Shown: positions 1 to 10,676, counted from the first letter of the stretch. The stretch is 41,329 nucleotides of DNA from Pilatotrama ljubarskyi (GCA_022385805.1 MU277751.1:65827-107155), one strand, 5' to 3'. Notes: generated from the letters alone by a model not told the origin. A program made the numbers and translations.

Positions 1-125
1 GAGAGACGCTGAGGGCAGCTGAGTAAGCCGGCCATGGGGTATATCCAATCTAGATCCTGTTTTCAATCGCCGACTCGATCATGGTGGAGTTGACAGTTTA
101 CAGACGAGCGCCCGTCTGAAAAGCC

Positions 126-163
126 TTAGGCCCCGTTCGGCAGCGCAGGGAAGACAAGGATTA
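126..163 (+). repeat. Left Harbinger TIR with TTA target duplication
   Basis: TTA at 126-128 is followed by the 35-bp inverted repeat at 129-163, which starts GGCCCCGTTCGGCAGCGCAG. It matches the right end without mismatch. Confidence 0.95.
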
Positions 164-359
164 TGTGCCAAAATGCTAGTCCGCAGAGAGACCGCAGAGA
201 GACCGCATCGGCCCCAATCCTCACCGACGGAGCGGAACCTTGGAGCGGGGACTAGCCATTAGGCGCTGTGACCTGGGGCGCCGATGTCACACATGGCATC
301 ATCGTATGTAGCAAGCCACCTCCACGTCCGCGTCCGAGTATGTCATCTGGTCGATAACA

Positions 360-367
360 TATATATA
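360..367 (+). promoter_or_regulatory. TATA box of the Myb/SANT-like gene
   Basis: TATATATA lies about 105 bp before the ATG at 471, inside the transposon. It is a plausible core promoter for the DNA-binding protein gene. Confidence 0.5.
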
Positions 368-470
368 CTGTGCAACGGCCCCGTCCTGCCCTGTTCTCGA
401 CAAACAGCAACACTCCTGCTCAACTGTGTACTCTGCTCTTGTTCTCTTGCTGAGAACACTGTTCACTGAT

Positions 471-1476
471 ATGGCTCAGCGCGCTCGATACTCCTCGCAC
501 GATGACCGTACCCTCGTCGACACCCTCGCATCCCAAGCAATGCTCGGAAACCAGTCCGAGAACGGCTTCAAGAACGTCGCATATGTCGCGGCTGCGACTG
601 CACTAGAGGGCAGTGAGGAGGAATCCGGAGAGAGAGCGAAGACATCACAGAGCTGCAAGGACCGATTTCTTACGGTGCGTCCCTGGGTTCTGTATCAAGG
701 CTATGCATTGCTAATGATTGTATCAGCTCAAGAGAGAGTATTTCGTCGTGAAGAAACTCCGTGAACAGTCTGGGTTTGGCTGGAATGAAGACGAACATCT
801 CGTTACCGCTCCAGATGGCGTCTGGGAGAAATATCTCGAGGTATGTATTGGTGGGTCAAATTTCGTCGTCCAGACACATACCGATTCTCGGTAGGCCCAT
901 CCTGCAGCCAGGAAGTGGAAGAAGACCCCATTCACCCTATACGATGAGATGGCTGCACTCGTCGATGGGACTAGCGCCACCGGAGAGGGCGCATTCAATC
1001 CTGGACGCGAAACCCAAGATGATGACACAGATATCTCAAGTTCAGTAAGTCCTCGTCATTCAACCCTATTACAAGATGCTCACAATATGCAGCCGTCTCC
1101 GCCCCCTCCCCCCTGCACCCCACGGCGTAAGCGTGCCGCATCGCCATCTAGTGCTGCGGCTCATCGGGCTCGCAAGCACAATGGCAAGCTGACGGCTGCT
1201 GATACCGTGGGTGAGCTTGTTCGCGCTGTTGGTGGCATCAAGGATGCGCTTGCTGAGCCATCTGAGATGCTCCTTGCACCATCTCTGAAGCGGCGCAAGG
1301 ATGCCATTGTGGCACTCACGGGGGACACGGCTATTGCGCTCACCCCACGTCGCAAGATCAAGCTTATCCGGTGTTTCCGCAAGGAAACTTCCATTGCGGA
1401 CACATACCTTGCGCTTGCAGACGATGATGTACTGCGTGCAGGCTTCCTCGAGGAGGAGCTGTCTGAGTTAGCATAG
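471..1476 (+). CDS. Harbinger-associated Myb/SANT-like DNA-binding protein
   Basis: This is the accessory protein of Harbinger elements, thought to bind the element ends and help bring the transposase to DNA in the nucleus. Exons are 471-674, 727-840, 895-1044 and 1093-1476; the last intron (GTAAGT...ATGCAG) is 48 bp and in frame, so it could also be retained. The spliced protein is 283 residues. The N-terminal half carries the Myb/SANT-like pattern: an opening helix near 'DDRTLVDTLASQ', then 'SQSCKDRF', 'FGWNEDEHLVTAPDGVWEKY' and 'RKWKKTPFTLYDEM'. A Pro-rich linker and a basic patch 'PRRKRAASP' (possible nuclear signal) lead to a helical C-terminus. The gene ends 64 bp from the 3' end of the convergent transposase. 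ATG 471 is the first in-frame start after the TATA box. Confidence 0.85.
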
Positions 1477-1540
1477 ATTATCACTTTGTACCCAGTTATT
1501 CAAAATTGCGTAATATATTTTGATTAAGAGTACGTCAAGA

Positions 1541-3025
1541 TCAGGTGTCCTCATCGTGAGCCGTGTAAGCTACATAATCGTGCCACATTTGTTGTGCTAT
1601 CTGCTCCCGCCTAGCATCGGCTCGATCCTTCTCCACCTGACTGATATGCCCCCCCAGCCGACCTGCCATCTCTGCAAGTAGATCCTCGTCAGGGACCTCC
1701 AGATCAATCTCGACCTCAATACCCTCCACCGTGCGAAAACGCGCCTGATTAGGCTCTTGTGTGCACATCCGGGAAGAGTCTGAAGACGAGCGGATGAAGT
1801 TGAAGAGTGCAGCCATAGCGCAAACAAGCTTTGCTTGTGTTCGCTCGCTATATTCAGGGCAGAGAGTCACAAGTGGAAACTCCCGCTTCGAGATCCCCAA
1901 GATTCGTTCCGCAATATTGCGGGCAGTTGCATGCCGAAGATTATATAGCTCCTTGTAATTCTGTGGGCTGCAAGTTGATAGCACCACAAGATTAGTTTCA
2001 CTGCTATGCCAGAGAATTGCTGTACATACCGCTGTGAGCCCATTGCCCACTCTTTCAGATGATATCGCACACCTCGAAAGGGTACCATCAGACTGTCACA
2101 TGACGGGAACCCAGCGTCAGCCAGATAGTACCGCCCTTCAGGGATGCACAGATCAGACCATCGTGCATCATCCCAAAGTCGGCCATCGGCAGCACTTCCC
2201 TCCCAACCTGCAAGAACGTACGAGAACCGCATATCAAATGTTGCACAGATAAGGACATTTTGAGTGAGATAACCTATGAGATATGTCAGTAAAGAAGTGC
2301 AATATATAGTCAATTGAGCCTAAGCATACCTTTGCGTGAGCGATAACGTGCATGCATGTCTGCGCTGAAGTGAGCCTCGTAAAGAGAGCCGTCAACCGTG
2401 GAACGAACGTCTGCGAAGTACGGGTACAGTTTCGCATTCTCGCGAATCTCGCGCGGGCACTCGTCGGGTGGAAGGCGGACATGTCTTTTATAGAACGAGC
2501 TAGCTACGATAGCGTTCAGGACTTGGTGAAAGTTCCTGGTACGTCCCGTGATTTGGTCAGATTCGGCCCGGCTAGTTATAGTAGATCGATCCTCAAAACA
2601 TACCGACTGATTGTATCGGCGCTATGCTGCCATCTATTTTTGAGAGGGCGGATTGTGATCCCTGTTCGCGCTTGGTAGAGGAAAGTCGCGAGCTTCTCAG
2701 CCGCTGTCACGGAGCGCGTATCCCGCAGCCCACCAAATTGAACCAATTCGGCGAGTAGCTCCCAGAATACCGGTTGGGACATCCCCAGGACGTCGTAGAA
2801 TGACTGTTGATGTCCTTGAATGAGTTCCTCGAGGTACAAGCGGCCGGTAAGGATGGAGGTATGCTGCGGTTCGCGGAAGAGAAATGGGCCAAGTATCCGC
2901 AATGTTCCGATCGAGACGAGGAAGATCGCAAGGGCGCCCAGAGCGCGCCTATGTCGTTGCTTGCGCAGGTCTTTGCGGTGTTGTTGAATGAGTGCAGAGA
3001 CAGAGGAGGCCATTTTGTCAGACAC
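1541..3025 (-). CDS. PIF/Harbinger DDE transposase (HARBI1-like nuclease)
   Basis: This is the DDE-superfamily endonuclease that cuts and joins the transposon. Exons on the minus strand are 3025-2604, 2535-2330, 2273-2030 and 1967-1541. All introns are 56-68 bp with GTATGT/GTATGC donors, and the phases join cleanly into 432 residues. The putative catalytic acidic residues are D189 ('TVDGSLYEAHF'), D262 ('YYLADAGF') and E311 ('ARNIAERILG'); the 48-residue D-E spacing fits the family. The N-terminal region with 'RLYLEELIQGH' and 'DTISRNFHQVLNAI' matches the helix-turn-helix-like part of HARBI1 proteins. No stop or frameshift is present, so it could encode an active enzyme. The exon 1-2 acceptor was set at 2536 because it restores the 'ISRNFHQVLN' pattern; an alternative acceptor lies about 15 bp upstream. 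Confidence 0.92.
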
Positions 3026-3211
3026 GGTGCGAGATGTTCGAGTCTACCAGTAAATGTGCCAAACTCTGTCACAATGGACGTGACCGTATGCTGTGAGCGT
3101 TCGGTGACAGCGTTGTATCGCTCTCAGATCTACTCTGCGCGATAATCCTTGGCTGCTCCACAGTGAGATGATCCACTCCATTTCCGACCTTGTACTCTGC
3201 GCTACCTAGTC

Positions 3212-3249
3212 TAATCCTTGTCTTCCCTGCGCTGCCGAACGGGGCCTTA
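3212..3249 (-). repeat. Right Harbinger TIR with TTA target duplication
   Basis: This is the reverse complement of 129-163 over all 35 bases, followed by TTA at 3247-3249. The next bases inward differ (tgtgcc on the left, gactag on the right, both read inward), so the repeat ends sharply at 35 bp. Confidence 0.95.
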
Positions 3250-3626
3250 CGGGAAGTCATCCAGTAGTAAATGGTGCATGCCAGTGTTCTCCTTCCAACG
3301 CATCCACATTGCGTGCACAAGGGTATCGATGTCGTTTCTGGCTCCAGGCCGCTTAGGGATCCCCATTGTTAAAGACATCCCCTGTGTAGTATAATAACGG
3401 GGGAGGTCCATGGTGGCCGAGCTGCAGAGCTTGAGGAGAAAGTGTTAGAAAGATCGAGTTTGAGCTTCGTCAGGTAGGCGCCCGTGAGGTCATCACGTAC
3501 AGTCACGGAACGCGCGCCGTCTTCCCGATTTGGGGACACTCACCAAGCTCGACCGTGCGGGAGAACAGAACAGGCGGCGTGCTCTTGCCAAAAAGCGGAA
3601 CGCATTCTCACTCCAGGCGGCCGCAT
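3247..3626 (-). CDS. Possible small gene ending exactly at the transposon target site
   Basis: The function is not recognised. The minus strand shows a convincing intron (3543-3422): donor GTGAGT, a CTAAC branch-like motif and acceptor CTGCAG. The longest reading across it uses ATG at 3626, exon 1 at 3626-3544 and exon 2 at 3421-3247, giving 85 residues. The second exon contains 'MGIPKRPGARNDIDTLVHAM' and 'WMRWKENTGMHHLLLDDF'. Its TAA stop coincides with the TTA target duplication, so Harbinger sits directly after the stop codon. Two other frames through exon 2 end sooner. It is divergent from the nitroreductase gene. It could instead be the remnant of a longer gene or a 5' UTR. Confidence 0.3.
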
Positions 3627-3806
3627 TATTCAGCTCGCTGTGCCGGCCCATGACACTGCGCTGATCCAACGTTCTCGCGCACTCCAGACGCCCGAAAACC
3701 CGTCCTCAGCCCGCCCTTTTCTACAGCCAGGAACGCAAGATGTCGCGTAGCACCGATAACGTCTTCTACCAGAACGATGATGCGTCTCCCATCGATTGTC
3801 TCCACA

Positions 3807-3812
3807 TATAAG
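3807..3812 (+). promoter_or_regulatory. TATA box of the nitroreductase gene
   Basis: TATAAG within 'ccacatataaggccc' lies 135 bp before ATG 3942 but downstream of an in-frame ATG at 3777. Its position argues that transcription starts after 3777 and that 3942 is the real start. Confidence 0.5.
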
Positions 3813-3941
3813 GCCCTCCCCCGCCCCTCCCTCGGCCTGCTAAGATCATCCACACGCCCCGCACTTCTCTCGCACTTCCGCTCTCGAACTTCTTCCTCAG
3901 CCACCACTTCTTCTCCGGTACACATCCAGCACCGAACGAAC

Positions 3942-4680
3942 ATGTCTGGCTCTGCTGCCTTCTTCGACGCGGTCAAGAACCGTCGCACCTACTACGCCAT
4001 CACCTCCGAGTCGACCATCCCCGACTCCAAGATTGAGGAGATCGTCGCGACCGCGGTCAAGCACGCGCCCTCCTCCTTCAACAGCCAGAGCAGCCGCGTA
4101 TGTACCTCCGTAATGGTACTCATCCAAGCTTGCAACTCACGTACTATCCTCTAGGCTGTCCTTCTCCTGGGCGAGGAGCACAAGAAGCTCTGGGATATCA
4201 CCCTGAACGTGCTCAAAGAGATCGTCCCTGCCGAGCAGTTCCCCGCCACCGAAGCCAAAATCAAGGGCTTCGCCGCCGGCCACGGCACCGTCCTCTTCTT
4301 CGAGGACCAGACCGCCGTCAAGGACCTCCAGACCAAATTCCCTCTCTACCAGGACCGCTTCCCCACCTGGTCCGAGCACGCTAGCGTAAGTAACCCCCTC
4401 TCGCCTACCTCACCCTCACCCGAATCGGCCCTGACACGGAATCGATATACAGGCCATCCTGCAGTACATCGTCTGGACGGCGCTCGAGGCAGAGGGCCTC
4501 GGCGCCAGCCTGCAGCACTACAACCCGCTCATCACCGCGCAGGTCCTCTCGACGTGGAAGCTCCCGACGACTTGGGTGCTCGTCGCCCAGATGCCGTTCG
4601 GCAAGCCGGCCGCCCCTGCCGGCGACAAGTCCTTTGCTCCCATCGAGGGCGAGCGGTTCCTCGTTTTCGGCAAGCAGTAG
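3942..4680 (+). CDS. Nitroreductase-family oxidoreductase (Frm2/Hbn1-like)
   Basis: It is an FMN-dependent NAD(P)H oxidoreductase of the fungal Frm2/Hbn1 type, a family linked to lipid signalling and redox stress. Exons are 3942-4097, 4155-4385 and 4453-4680, all in phase 0, giving 204 residues, the usual family length. Family marks are 'FFDAVKNRRTYYAITSES' at the N-terminus (FMN-binding Arg pair), 'HAPSSFNSQSSRAVLLLG', 'GTVLFFED', 'QYIVWTALEAEGLGASLQHY' and the C-terminal 'WVLVAQMPFGKP'. ATG 3942 was chosen because the TATA box lies between it and the upstream ATG 3777. That extension would add 55 residues rich in Arg and Ser resembling a mitochondrial presequence. The protein is most likely cytosolic or nuclear if started at 3942. 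Confidence 0.9.
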
Positions 4681-5409
4681 ATTTCGTACTATAGAGTTTG
4701 GCGTAGAGAAGGCGCGTAATGTATAGTAGTGCTGTAATACAACGGACTCGGGCTCTCACAAGGGGGGAAATGGCTGCGACGATGCAAGGGCGTGTGTCAT
4801 TTACCGAAACACAGCAGGTACGATGGAAGCCACACCCATGAAGATCGTGCGCTGTACCACCGTTTGTTCTTGGTCTGTTCCCACCCCGACTTCCAAAACC
4901 TCGCCATGATACATTGACTGGCAAGATGATTTTCTCTTTGCTTTGAAGCGATTGGCCCGTCTCATCTCACGCCGCCCGACAATGCGAGGATATCGGACGT
5001 TTCCTCCGCAACTGTTGTAGCGTACGCCACAGCGGTAGTGATAGTGGTATACGTACACTTACACGGGTACTGTCGATTACTACAAAAACACTCTAATCCG
5101 GGAGTCTGTCATCAATGGATGCATCGTTTCTTAAGTTGTCCAAAAGAGGTGCGCGACGACGACACTGCCACAGCAGCGGGGACGATCAACCTTGACGTCC
5201 TCGATAGAAGTTCTCGCCACTTTCCCAAGCTACTACCACAGCGGTACGGCCAGCGCGCCGTATGAAGCGAGTCCCACCGTGATTAGCCTCAACTAAAGTT
5301 TGTGTCCCAAAACTCTTTGCGATATTCTTTGACTTACCGGAACGCCGTTCAGCTGCAGTGTTCTCAAGTGAAGCCTGACAAGCTCTAAGCCCGAGTAGGT
5401 TTCTCCGCC
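4681..5409. other. Intergenic, no gene seen
   Basis: This is the 3' region of the nitroreductase and the promoter of the following F-box gene. Only short open frames without splice support occur. No repeat or RNA gene was recognised. Confidence 0.6.
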
Positions 5410-7189
5410 ATGCCTGCTTCGAAACGCGCCCCAGTTTTGGACGATATTGTGGCTGAGGAAATGGCTCGTGCAATGGAACGAGATGCTAGCCTTTACGAGG
5501 TCGCAAGCTCATCCGCCTCTGAGCATGTTCCTGTAAGTACGCCTGATAGCGCCCGTTGTTAACTGCGTAGTGCTGAGCTACATGTATTCTGAACGGCTAC
5601 AGAATTCGCCAGATACGCTGGGGCCCACCATTACACAGTTACCGCAGGAAATTCTGCTATACATTTTCAGAGCAACAGTACCTCCCGCCCACCAGCATGA
5701 TCCCTCGGTCATACACGGCCCAAGCGGCGCTTGGATGACTGGGCTGCGCACTCGGAAGGCGCTCGTAACAGTCTGCAGGACCTTCTTCGGGCCTGCCATG
5801 GAGGTGCTCTACGAAGACATCGTCCTCCGACGGATGGGTCAAATTCCTGCTTTGGCGCGGACGCTCGATCCTGCCAGGACGCCCTCAGCGAAGGACGTGG
5901 CTGTCCTCATCCGCAGCATCCGTATGGACTCCTGCGTGGTATGGACCCCTTTCGCAGACGTCATAAAGGAGGACCTCCAGCTGATCATGCGCCGCTGTAC
6001 GGCGCTGAGGGCGTTCTCCTTCCATCCACACGCGAACTTCACCCATCGTGTAGAGCCAGAGGACGAAACGTACGATGCGTTCAACCCGGCCTGGCTTTTC
6101 ACGTCAAACCCCAAGAGTGCGCTCGTATCTTCCGGATTACTATACTCCCCTCTTGAGCACGGCTTGTCTACCCTGGACCTCGTCATCGACCTCTTGGAAG
6201 AAGACGACTTCATGGCTTTCCATGCTCTCCTCGCATCATCACCACGCCTATCAAAGCTGAAGATCAAGCTCACCGACCTGTGCGCGAACGAGCCACCCGA
6301 CCTCGGTCCCACCCGCCAGCTCCAAGGGCTCAAAGACCTGTACTACCACGCCCCTTCGCAGGAGAACTGGTTCCTCGACTACATCTGCCACGCCTGGTCA
6401 CTGCCTCAGCTACAAGCGCTCACCATCATCGAGCCGGGCGAACTGCGCGTCGACCTCCTCCTGCGCGAGCACGGTGCCAACCTCACGTACCTCCACTGGC
6501 GGAACGAGCACCTCGATTTCGAGCAGTCCTACGCGTTCGACCGGCTCGCGAGCTACTGTCCGCAGCTCGAGCACCTCGTCTTCCAGCGCTACACGACCGT
6601 CCTCCCCGTCATCCGCTCCCCCACGCTCCGCTTCCTCGACTTCTGGGCGTCGTACGAGGCACCGCCGCCCCAGGAAGTCTTCTTGGGAGCGACCTCCCCA
6701 GGGAGCGAGATGCCGCGCCTCGAGCGCGTCCGCGTCCTCGCCGGCCCCCCGCTCCACTTCGCGCTGTACCCGCCCACGGTCGACTGGCCGCGCATCTGCC
6801 ACCCGCTCGGCGTGGACGGCCAGCGCCACCTCATCTGGCGGTTCCCCGCGATGCGCGTCGTGCAGACGTCGTGGGGCGTCTTCTTCGAGGACGCGCCGTT
6901 CTTCTACAGCCACGACCTGCTGAACGTCGTCGCGCCCGGACCGGACATGGAACCTGGCGGGCCGTACGAGGAGCAGGAGGAGGAAGATGGGGGGGAGGAC
7001 CGGACGTCTGCGGCGTCCGAGTCTGACGACTCCTTGGAATGGGACGATGGGTCAGGGAAGGACGACGATATCGCGACGCTGCTCAGCGGAGCTCCTGCTC
7101 GGCCAGGTGGGACGGCCCCGGTGGACCGCGAAACGATGTTGCAAATGGTCGAGGACAGTCTCAACAGACCCTCTTCGCCGGACGCGTAA
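5410..7189 (+). CDS. F-box domain protein with acidic tail
   Basis: It is a probable substrate-recognition subunit of an SCF ubiquitin ligase. Exon 1 is 5410-5532 and exon 2 is 5603-7189 (phase-0 junction, GTAAGT donor), giving 569 residues. The F-box-like segment follows the junction: 'TQLPQEILLYIFRAT', then 'RKALVTVCRTFFGPAMEVLY', the Leu-Pro-x-Glu-Ile-Leu and Leu-x-x-Val-Cys pattern seen in basidiomycete F-box proteins. The middle has irregular leucine-rich, LRR-like segments such as 'LSKLKIKLTDL' and 'LRFLDFWASYE'. The C-terminus after about residue 485 is Glu/Asp-rich and probably disordered. ATG 5410 stands in a good context (gccATGc). The target is unknown; such genes form large, fast-changing families. 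Confidence 0.8.
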
Positions 7190-9166
7190 CGGAAAGTGAG
7201 GCTGTTCCATTAGGTTGTTGTCTCGCTGATAGGTGTTCGTCACATCACCGTGCTTTGTTCCTCTGGACTAGGTTTCTAATCTTTGCGCTATTCAGGGATT
7301 GGATTCCACGCATGCCCCTTGTACGATATCCCGAGTGTTCGCATGTATATGACGGGTTTCGCCAGCGTCGTGTCATCTCTATCTGAGCATTCCTCTCTCA
7401 AGTGCCGGTCTCCCCTCTGGCATGAAGACGTGCATGCCTCCCGCCTCGGCGGATCCTACAAGCCGGGTAACGACAGCGACGCTATCTCGCACAGCGATTG
7501 TTCACTCGGAATGGCAGCCGTACTCTGAACACGACGTCGACTCTGCTTCGTCTCACACGACTCTGGTACTCATGCACACCGCATTCCCTGATTCCACGTT
7601 CCTATGATTATCTATACGTACTGGTACATTTTTCCACGAGAACCGCCCACCACAGAAACGAAGGAGAGAAGAAAATGGAAGAAGAAAGCAGAGACAGAGA
7701 CAGACATCCGAGAAAGATGGGAGCAGCAGTAGCACAACGTAAGGTAGTGAAGACGATATTGAGAGATAGGTAAGTAGGTGGATGGATCATATGTACGGCA
7801 GCGCAACGGCATCGACGGGGGGACTGAGCAGCTAGGTAACGATGATCGTCGTTCGCGACTAGCAAGCGGAAGGAAGAGGTGACCGTGAAACGCGCAAAAT
7901 AAGTGCTGCACGCAAGGTGCCGAGAAACACGCACGCGGGAAAAGGACAGTAGCTGTGAATTTGTACCCGTACAGTAAAACTGGGCTTATATGTACAACGC
8001 CAATGCCGAATGCCGCCGCCGCCCACCGCCCTGCGTGATGTGCCAGCTCTACTCGGGCTGCCGCGGACGGCGACGCGAAACGAGAGGGAGAAGGAGAAGG
8101 GAGGGGGTGGAGAATAAGATAGTGATGGAGTGGGAAGATGAAGCGGAAAATGGGGAGAGTCACCTGCGTGGTGACCGGCGTAGGAGACACTGAGAGGGAA
8201 GTGTCTATGGGAAGTATGGCAAGAAGGGGAAAAGAGGCAGGGACGAGTTGGGTTTGTTGGTCCAAGCGGCGGGGAGGCAAGGTCTCGCGAGGGTCAAGGG
8301 CGTCTCAGGAGGGGTAGGATGGGAGTGCTCCGCGAGCGATCTGACCCGTGCGCGAAGTCGCCCATTCTTCGTCCTAGCGGACGCGTGACAGATCGACTGC
8401 GACGTCGCCTGAACAGTAGCCGACGGATCGACCATGCCTCCGAAGTACGTCCATGCGAGCGGAGCAGCAGCAAACCGTCCGGATCGGCGTCCGGCCTCCC
8501 CGGGGCTAGGAGGCAGTGTCGATGCGAGGCTGACCACGGGGGGGGATCACGGATTCGGAGACGCAAGGTCCGACACCACTCGCATGTAGTGGGCAGCACG
8601 AGCCGTCAGACGGGGGCGTCATGATCGCAAGCTCGGGCACAGGGCGACCTTGGCGGATATGACGCATGAGGTAATGGGTGTGGGAGGGGATATCGATGCA
8701 AGGGATGAGGCGACAACATACAAAAAGCGACAGACGACGAGATCATAGGATGGAAGGAGCTGGACAGACAGAAGGTCGTGGAGGGTTGATGCCGGATGGT
8801 GATGCCGATGCGAGCGGAGAAGGACAGACGTGACGGAGACGTGGGCGTGGCGTGCATGATGGGTTACAGACAGACAGACAGGCAGACAGACGGACGGACG
8901 GATGGACGGAGTGCAGAAGTGCAGACCGAGGCGGATAGTCGTGAACGAGTGGGATGCAAATGTAGATGCGACGGTGAGGGCGGCGATCAGGGCGACGCAG
9001 CAAATGTATGTCGATGAGGACGCTACCCGAAACGCGCAGCCAATGTCAGCACAGCTTCACAACTTCTCACGCCAAACGCAGTCTACTCACCAGTATAGTG
9101 GCAGAAGAGAACCACAGGTCCTCGCCTCCCCGGAAGACCCGAGCGATACGTGGCGAGAAGGGGAGG
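7190..9166. other. 2-kb gene-free convergent region, purine-rich on the + strand
   Basis: It lies between the 3' ends of the F-box gene (+) and the G-alpha gene (-). Long stretches are G/A-rich on + (7655-7740, 8070-8165, 8205-8250), hence C/T-rich on the G-alpha sense strand. Open frames here, including a 222-codon one on minus (8280-7612), are explained by the composition, since stop codons need purines. The stretch may be a long G-alpha 3' UTR. Confidence 0.5.
8866..8912 (+). repeat. Tetranucleotide repeats ACAG/GACG
   Basis: This is an imperfect microsatellite. ACAG units (8866-8890) pass directly into GACG/GATG units (8889-8912). Confidence 0.75.
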
Positions 9167-10676
9167 CTAGAGGATGCCTGAGTCCTTGAGCGCGTTCTGC
9201 AATATGGTCTCCTTCACCGCGGCGAACACTAATCGTATATTCGACGTATCCGTCGCCTGCGTTAGACTGCAACCCTTGGTCAGGCCCACGTCCCCACAGA
9301 CAGAGAGCGACAGACTTACTGTGGATATACACTCAACCGCGCACGATTCGCCTGCATGAACCGCCACAGGATGTACTTTGCCGCCTTGTTGATGTCCGGC
9401 CCGCCCGTATATTCGGGGAAGTACCGCTCGAGCGGTACCTTCGGCAGCTTGCTCTTGAACACGTCGATCTTGTTCAGGAACAGGATGATCGACGTCCGGA
9501 GGAACCACCGCGAATTGATCACGCTCTCAAACAGGATGAGCGACTCTTGCATCCGTTTCTGCACGCGCCCCGGTTCGTCAGCTACCATACAGAATTGTAG
9601 CACAGAGAAGGAGAAGACGCACCTGATTCCGGTCTTCGAGAAGCACCTGGTCGTACTCGCTCAACGCCGTGCAGAAGATGATGCTCGTCACACTCTCGAA
9701 ACAGTGTATCCACTTCTTCCGCTCCGACCGCTGCCCGCCCACGTCGAACATGTGTATTCTGCGGACCCAAACTGCGTCAGACGTCTCCGCTGCCCGATGC
9801 GTATGCTGTTGTGGGACTCACGATAGTGGGCCTAACGAGAACCGCGTTTCCGAGATCCCTCTACTTGTCGCTCGTGCTCTTAGCACGTCGGTCTCGGTGG
9901 GGACGTAATTAGGCGTTCCTATTCGTAGCGCCTCGGTGAAGAAACTGCGGGACAGAGTTCAGTACGTTGTACACAAAGGGTCTGCTGCGAGGTCGGTCTC
10001 TTTGTGCATCTCGACCGGCCCCACAAGGCACGACGGCCCTCGGCATGAAAGGAAATGCCTCTGGAAGAGTCTGGCAGAACGCTCCGGACATGCCGCACCA
10101 TCAGTGCGCCCGATATGGCCGCGAACACAGCCCATGGTGGCGTCGGTCGGCGGGAGGTGCGCGAGCAACGATACAAAGACGAGCAGAAAGGGGACAAAGA
10201 CGGGATACTCACTAGCTCGCGCTGTCCATCAGATAGAACTCGCTGCTGTGGTCCATGATGGTGGGGATGATGGGGTCTTTCCAGAGGTCGTATATCGCGC
10301 GCGCCATCTCTTCCGAGAAGTAGAAGGTCGGCGCGGGGCTGACGACGTAGTCGAGGATCTTCTCGGTGCGGGCGCGGTTGGCGGGGTCGGCGCAGTCCAT
10401 GCCGAGCTTGCGCATGGCGAGGATGATGTGGTGCGCGGAGTCGAGGAGGTTCTTGTAAATGGTGGTGCGGTACTGCATGCGCTCCTCGGGCGTGTACCCG
10501 TTCTGGTGGATGATCTTCATCTGCTTGACGATGGTGCTCTTGCCGGACTCGCCAGAGCCCAGGAGGAGGATCTTGCACTCCTTCTTGAGCTTGCGCGAGT
10601 CCTCCTCGATCTGCTTATCTATCTCCTGCGAGCGCTGTTGCGCCTCGCGGTCCTGGGTGGACACGCAGTTGCCCAT
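9167..10676 (-). CDS. Heterotrimeric G-protein alpha subunit
   Basis: It is a GTP-binding signal transducer at the plasma membrane, coupled to seven-helix receptors such as pheromone or nutrient receptors. Exons are 10676-10213, 9944-9822, 9758-9623, 9558-9320 and 9266-9167; the phases close to exactly 353 residues, the typical size. MGNC at the start offers myristoylation (Gly2) and palmitoylation (Cys4). G1 is GSGESGKST (40-48), G3 is DVGGQ with Gln205, G4 is NKID and G5 is TQATDT. The C-terminus ends KDSGIL; Ser at position -4 replaces the pertussis-toxin Cys, as in the Gpa3/GNA-3-like group. Switch I reads [10 protein letters not shown] where most G-alphas have R-x-K-T-T-G-I: Arg179 is kept, the Mg-binding Thr is Ser182 and the next Thr is Arg183. 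Intron 1 (268 bp) is unusually long for this window. Confidence 0.95.

Larger units (their letters stand above)
129..3246. mobile_element. Complete PIF/Harbinger DNA transposon (3118 bp)
   Basis: The element is bounded by 35-bp terminal inverted repeats that are identical when one is reverse-complemented (129-163 and 3212-3246). Both ends are flanked by the trinucleotide TTA (126-128 and 3247-3249), the target duplication expected for PIF/Harbinger. Inside are two convergent, intron-containing genes: a Myb/SANT-like DNA-binding protein on + (471-1476) and a DDE transposase on - (1541-3025). That two-gene layout is the standard autonomous Harbinger organisation. Both reading frames are open after splicing, so the copy looks young and possibly autonomous. 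Whether it moves cannot be told from the sequence. Confidence 0.95.

Noticed and set aside
7612..8280. 222-codon open frame on the minus strand
   Set aside because: It lies in a pyrimidine-rich stretch where stop codons are rare, gives a low-complexity product without motifs, and has no splice or promoter support.
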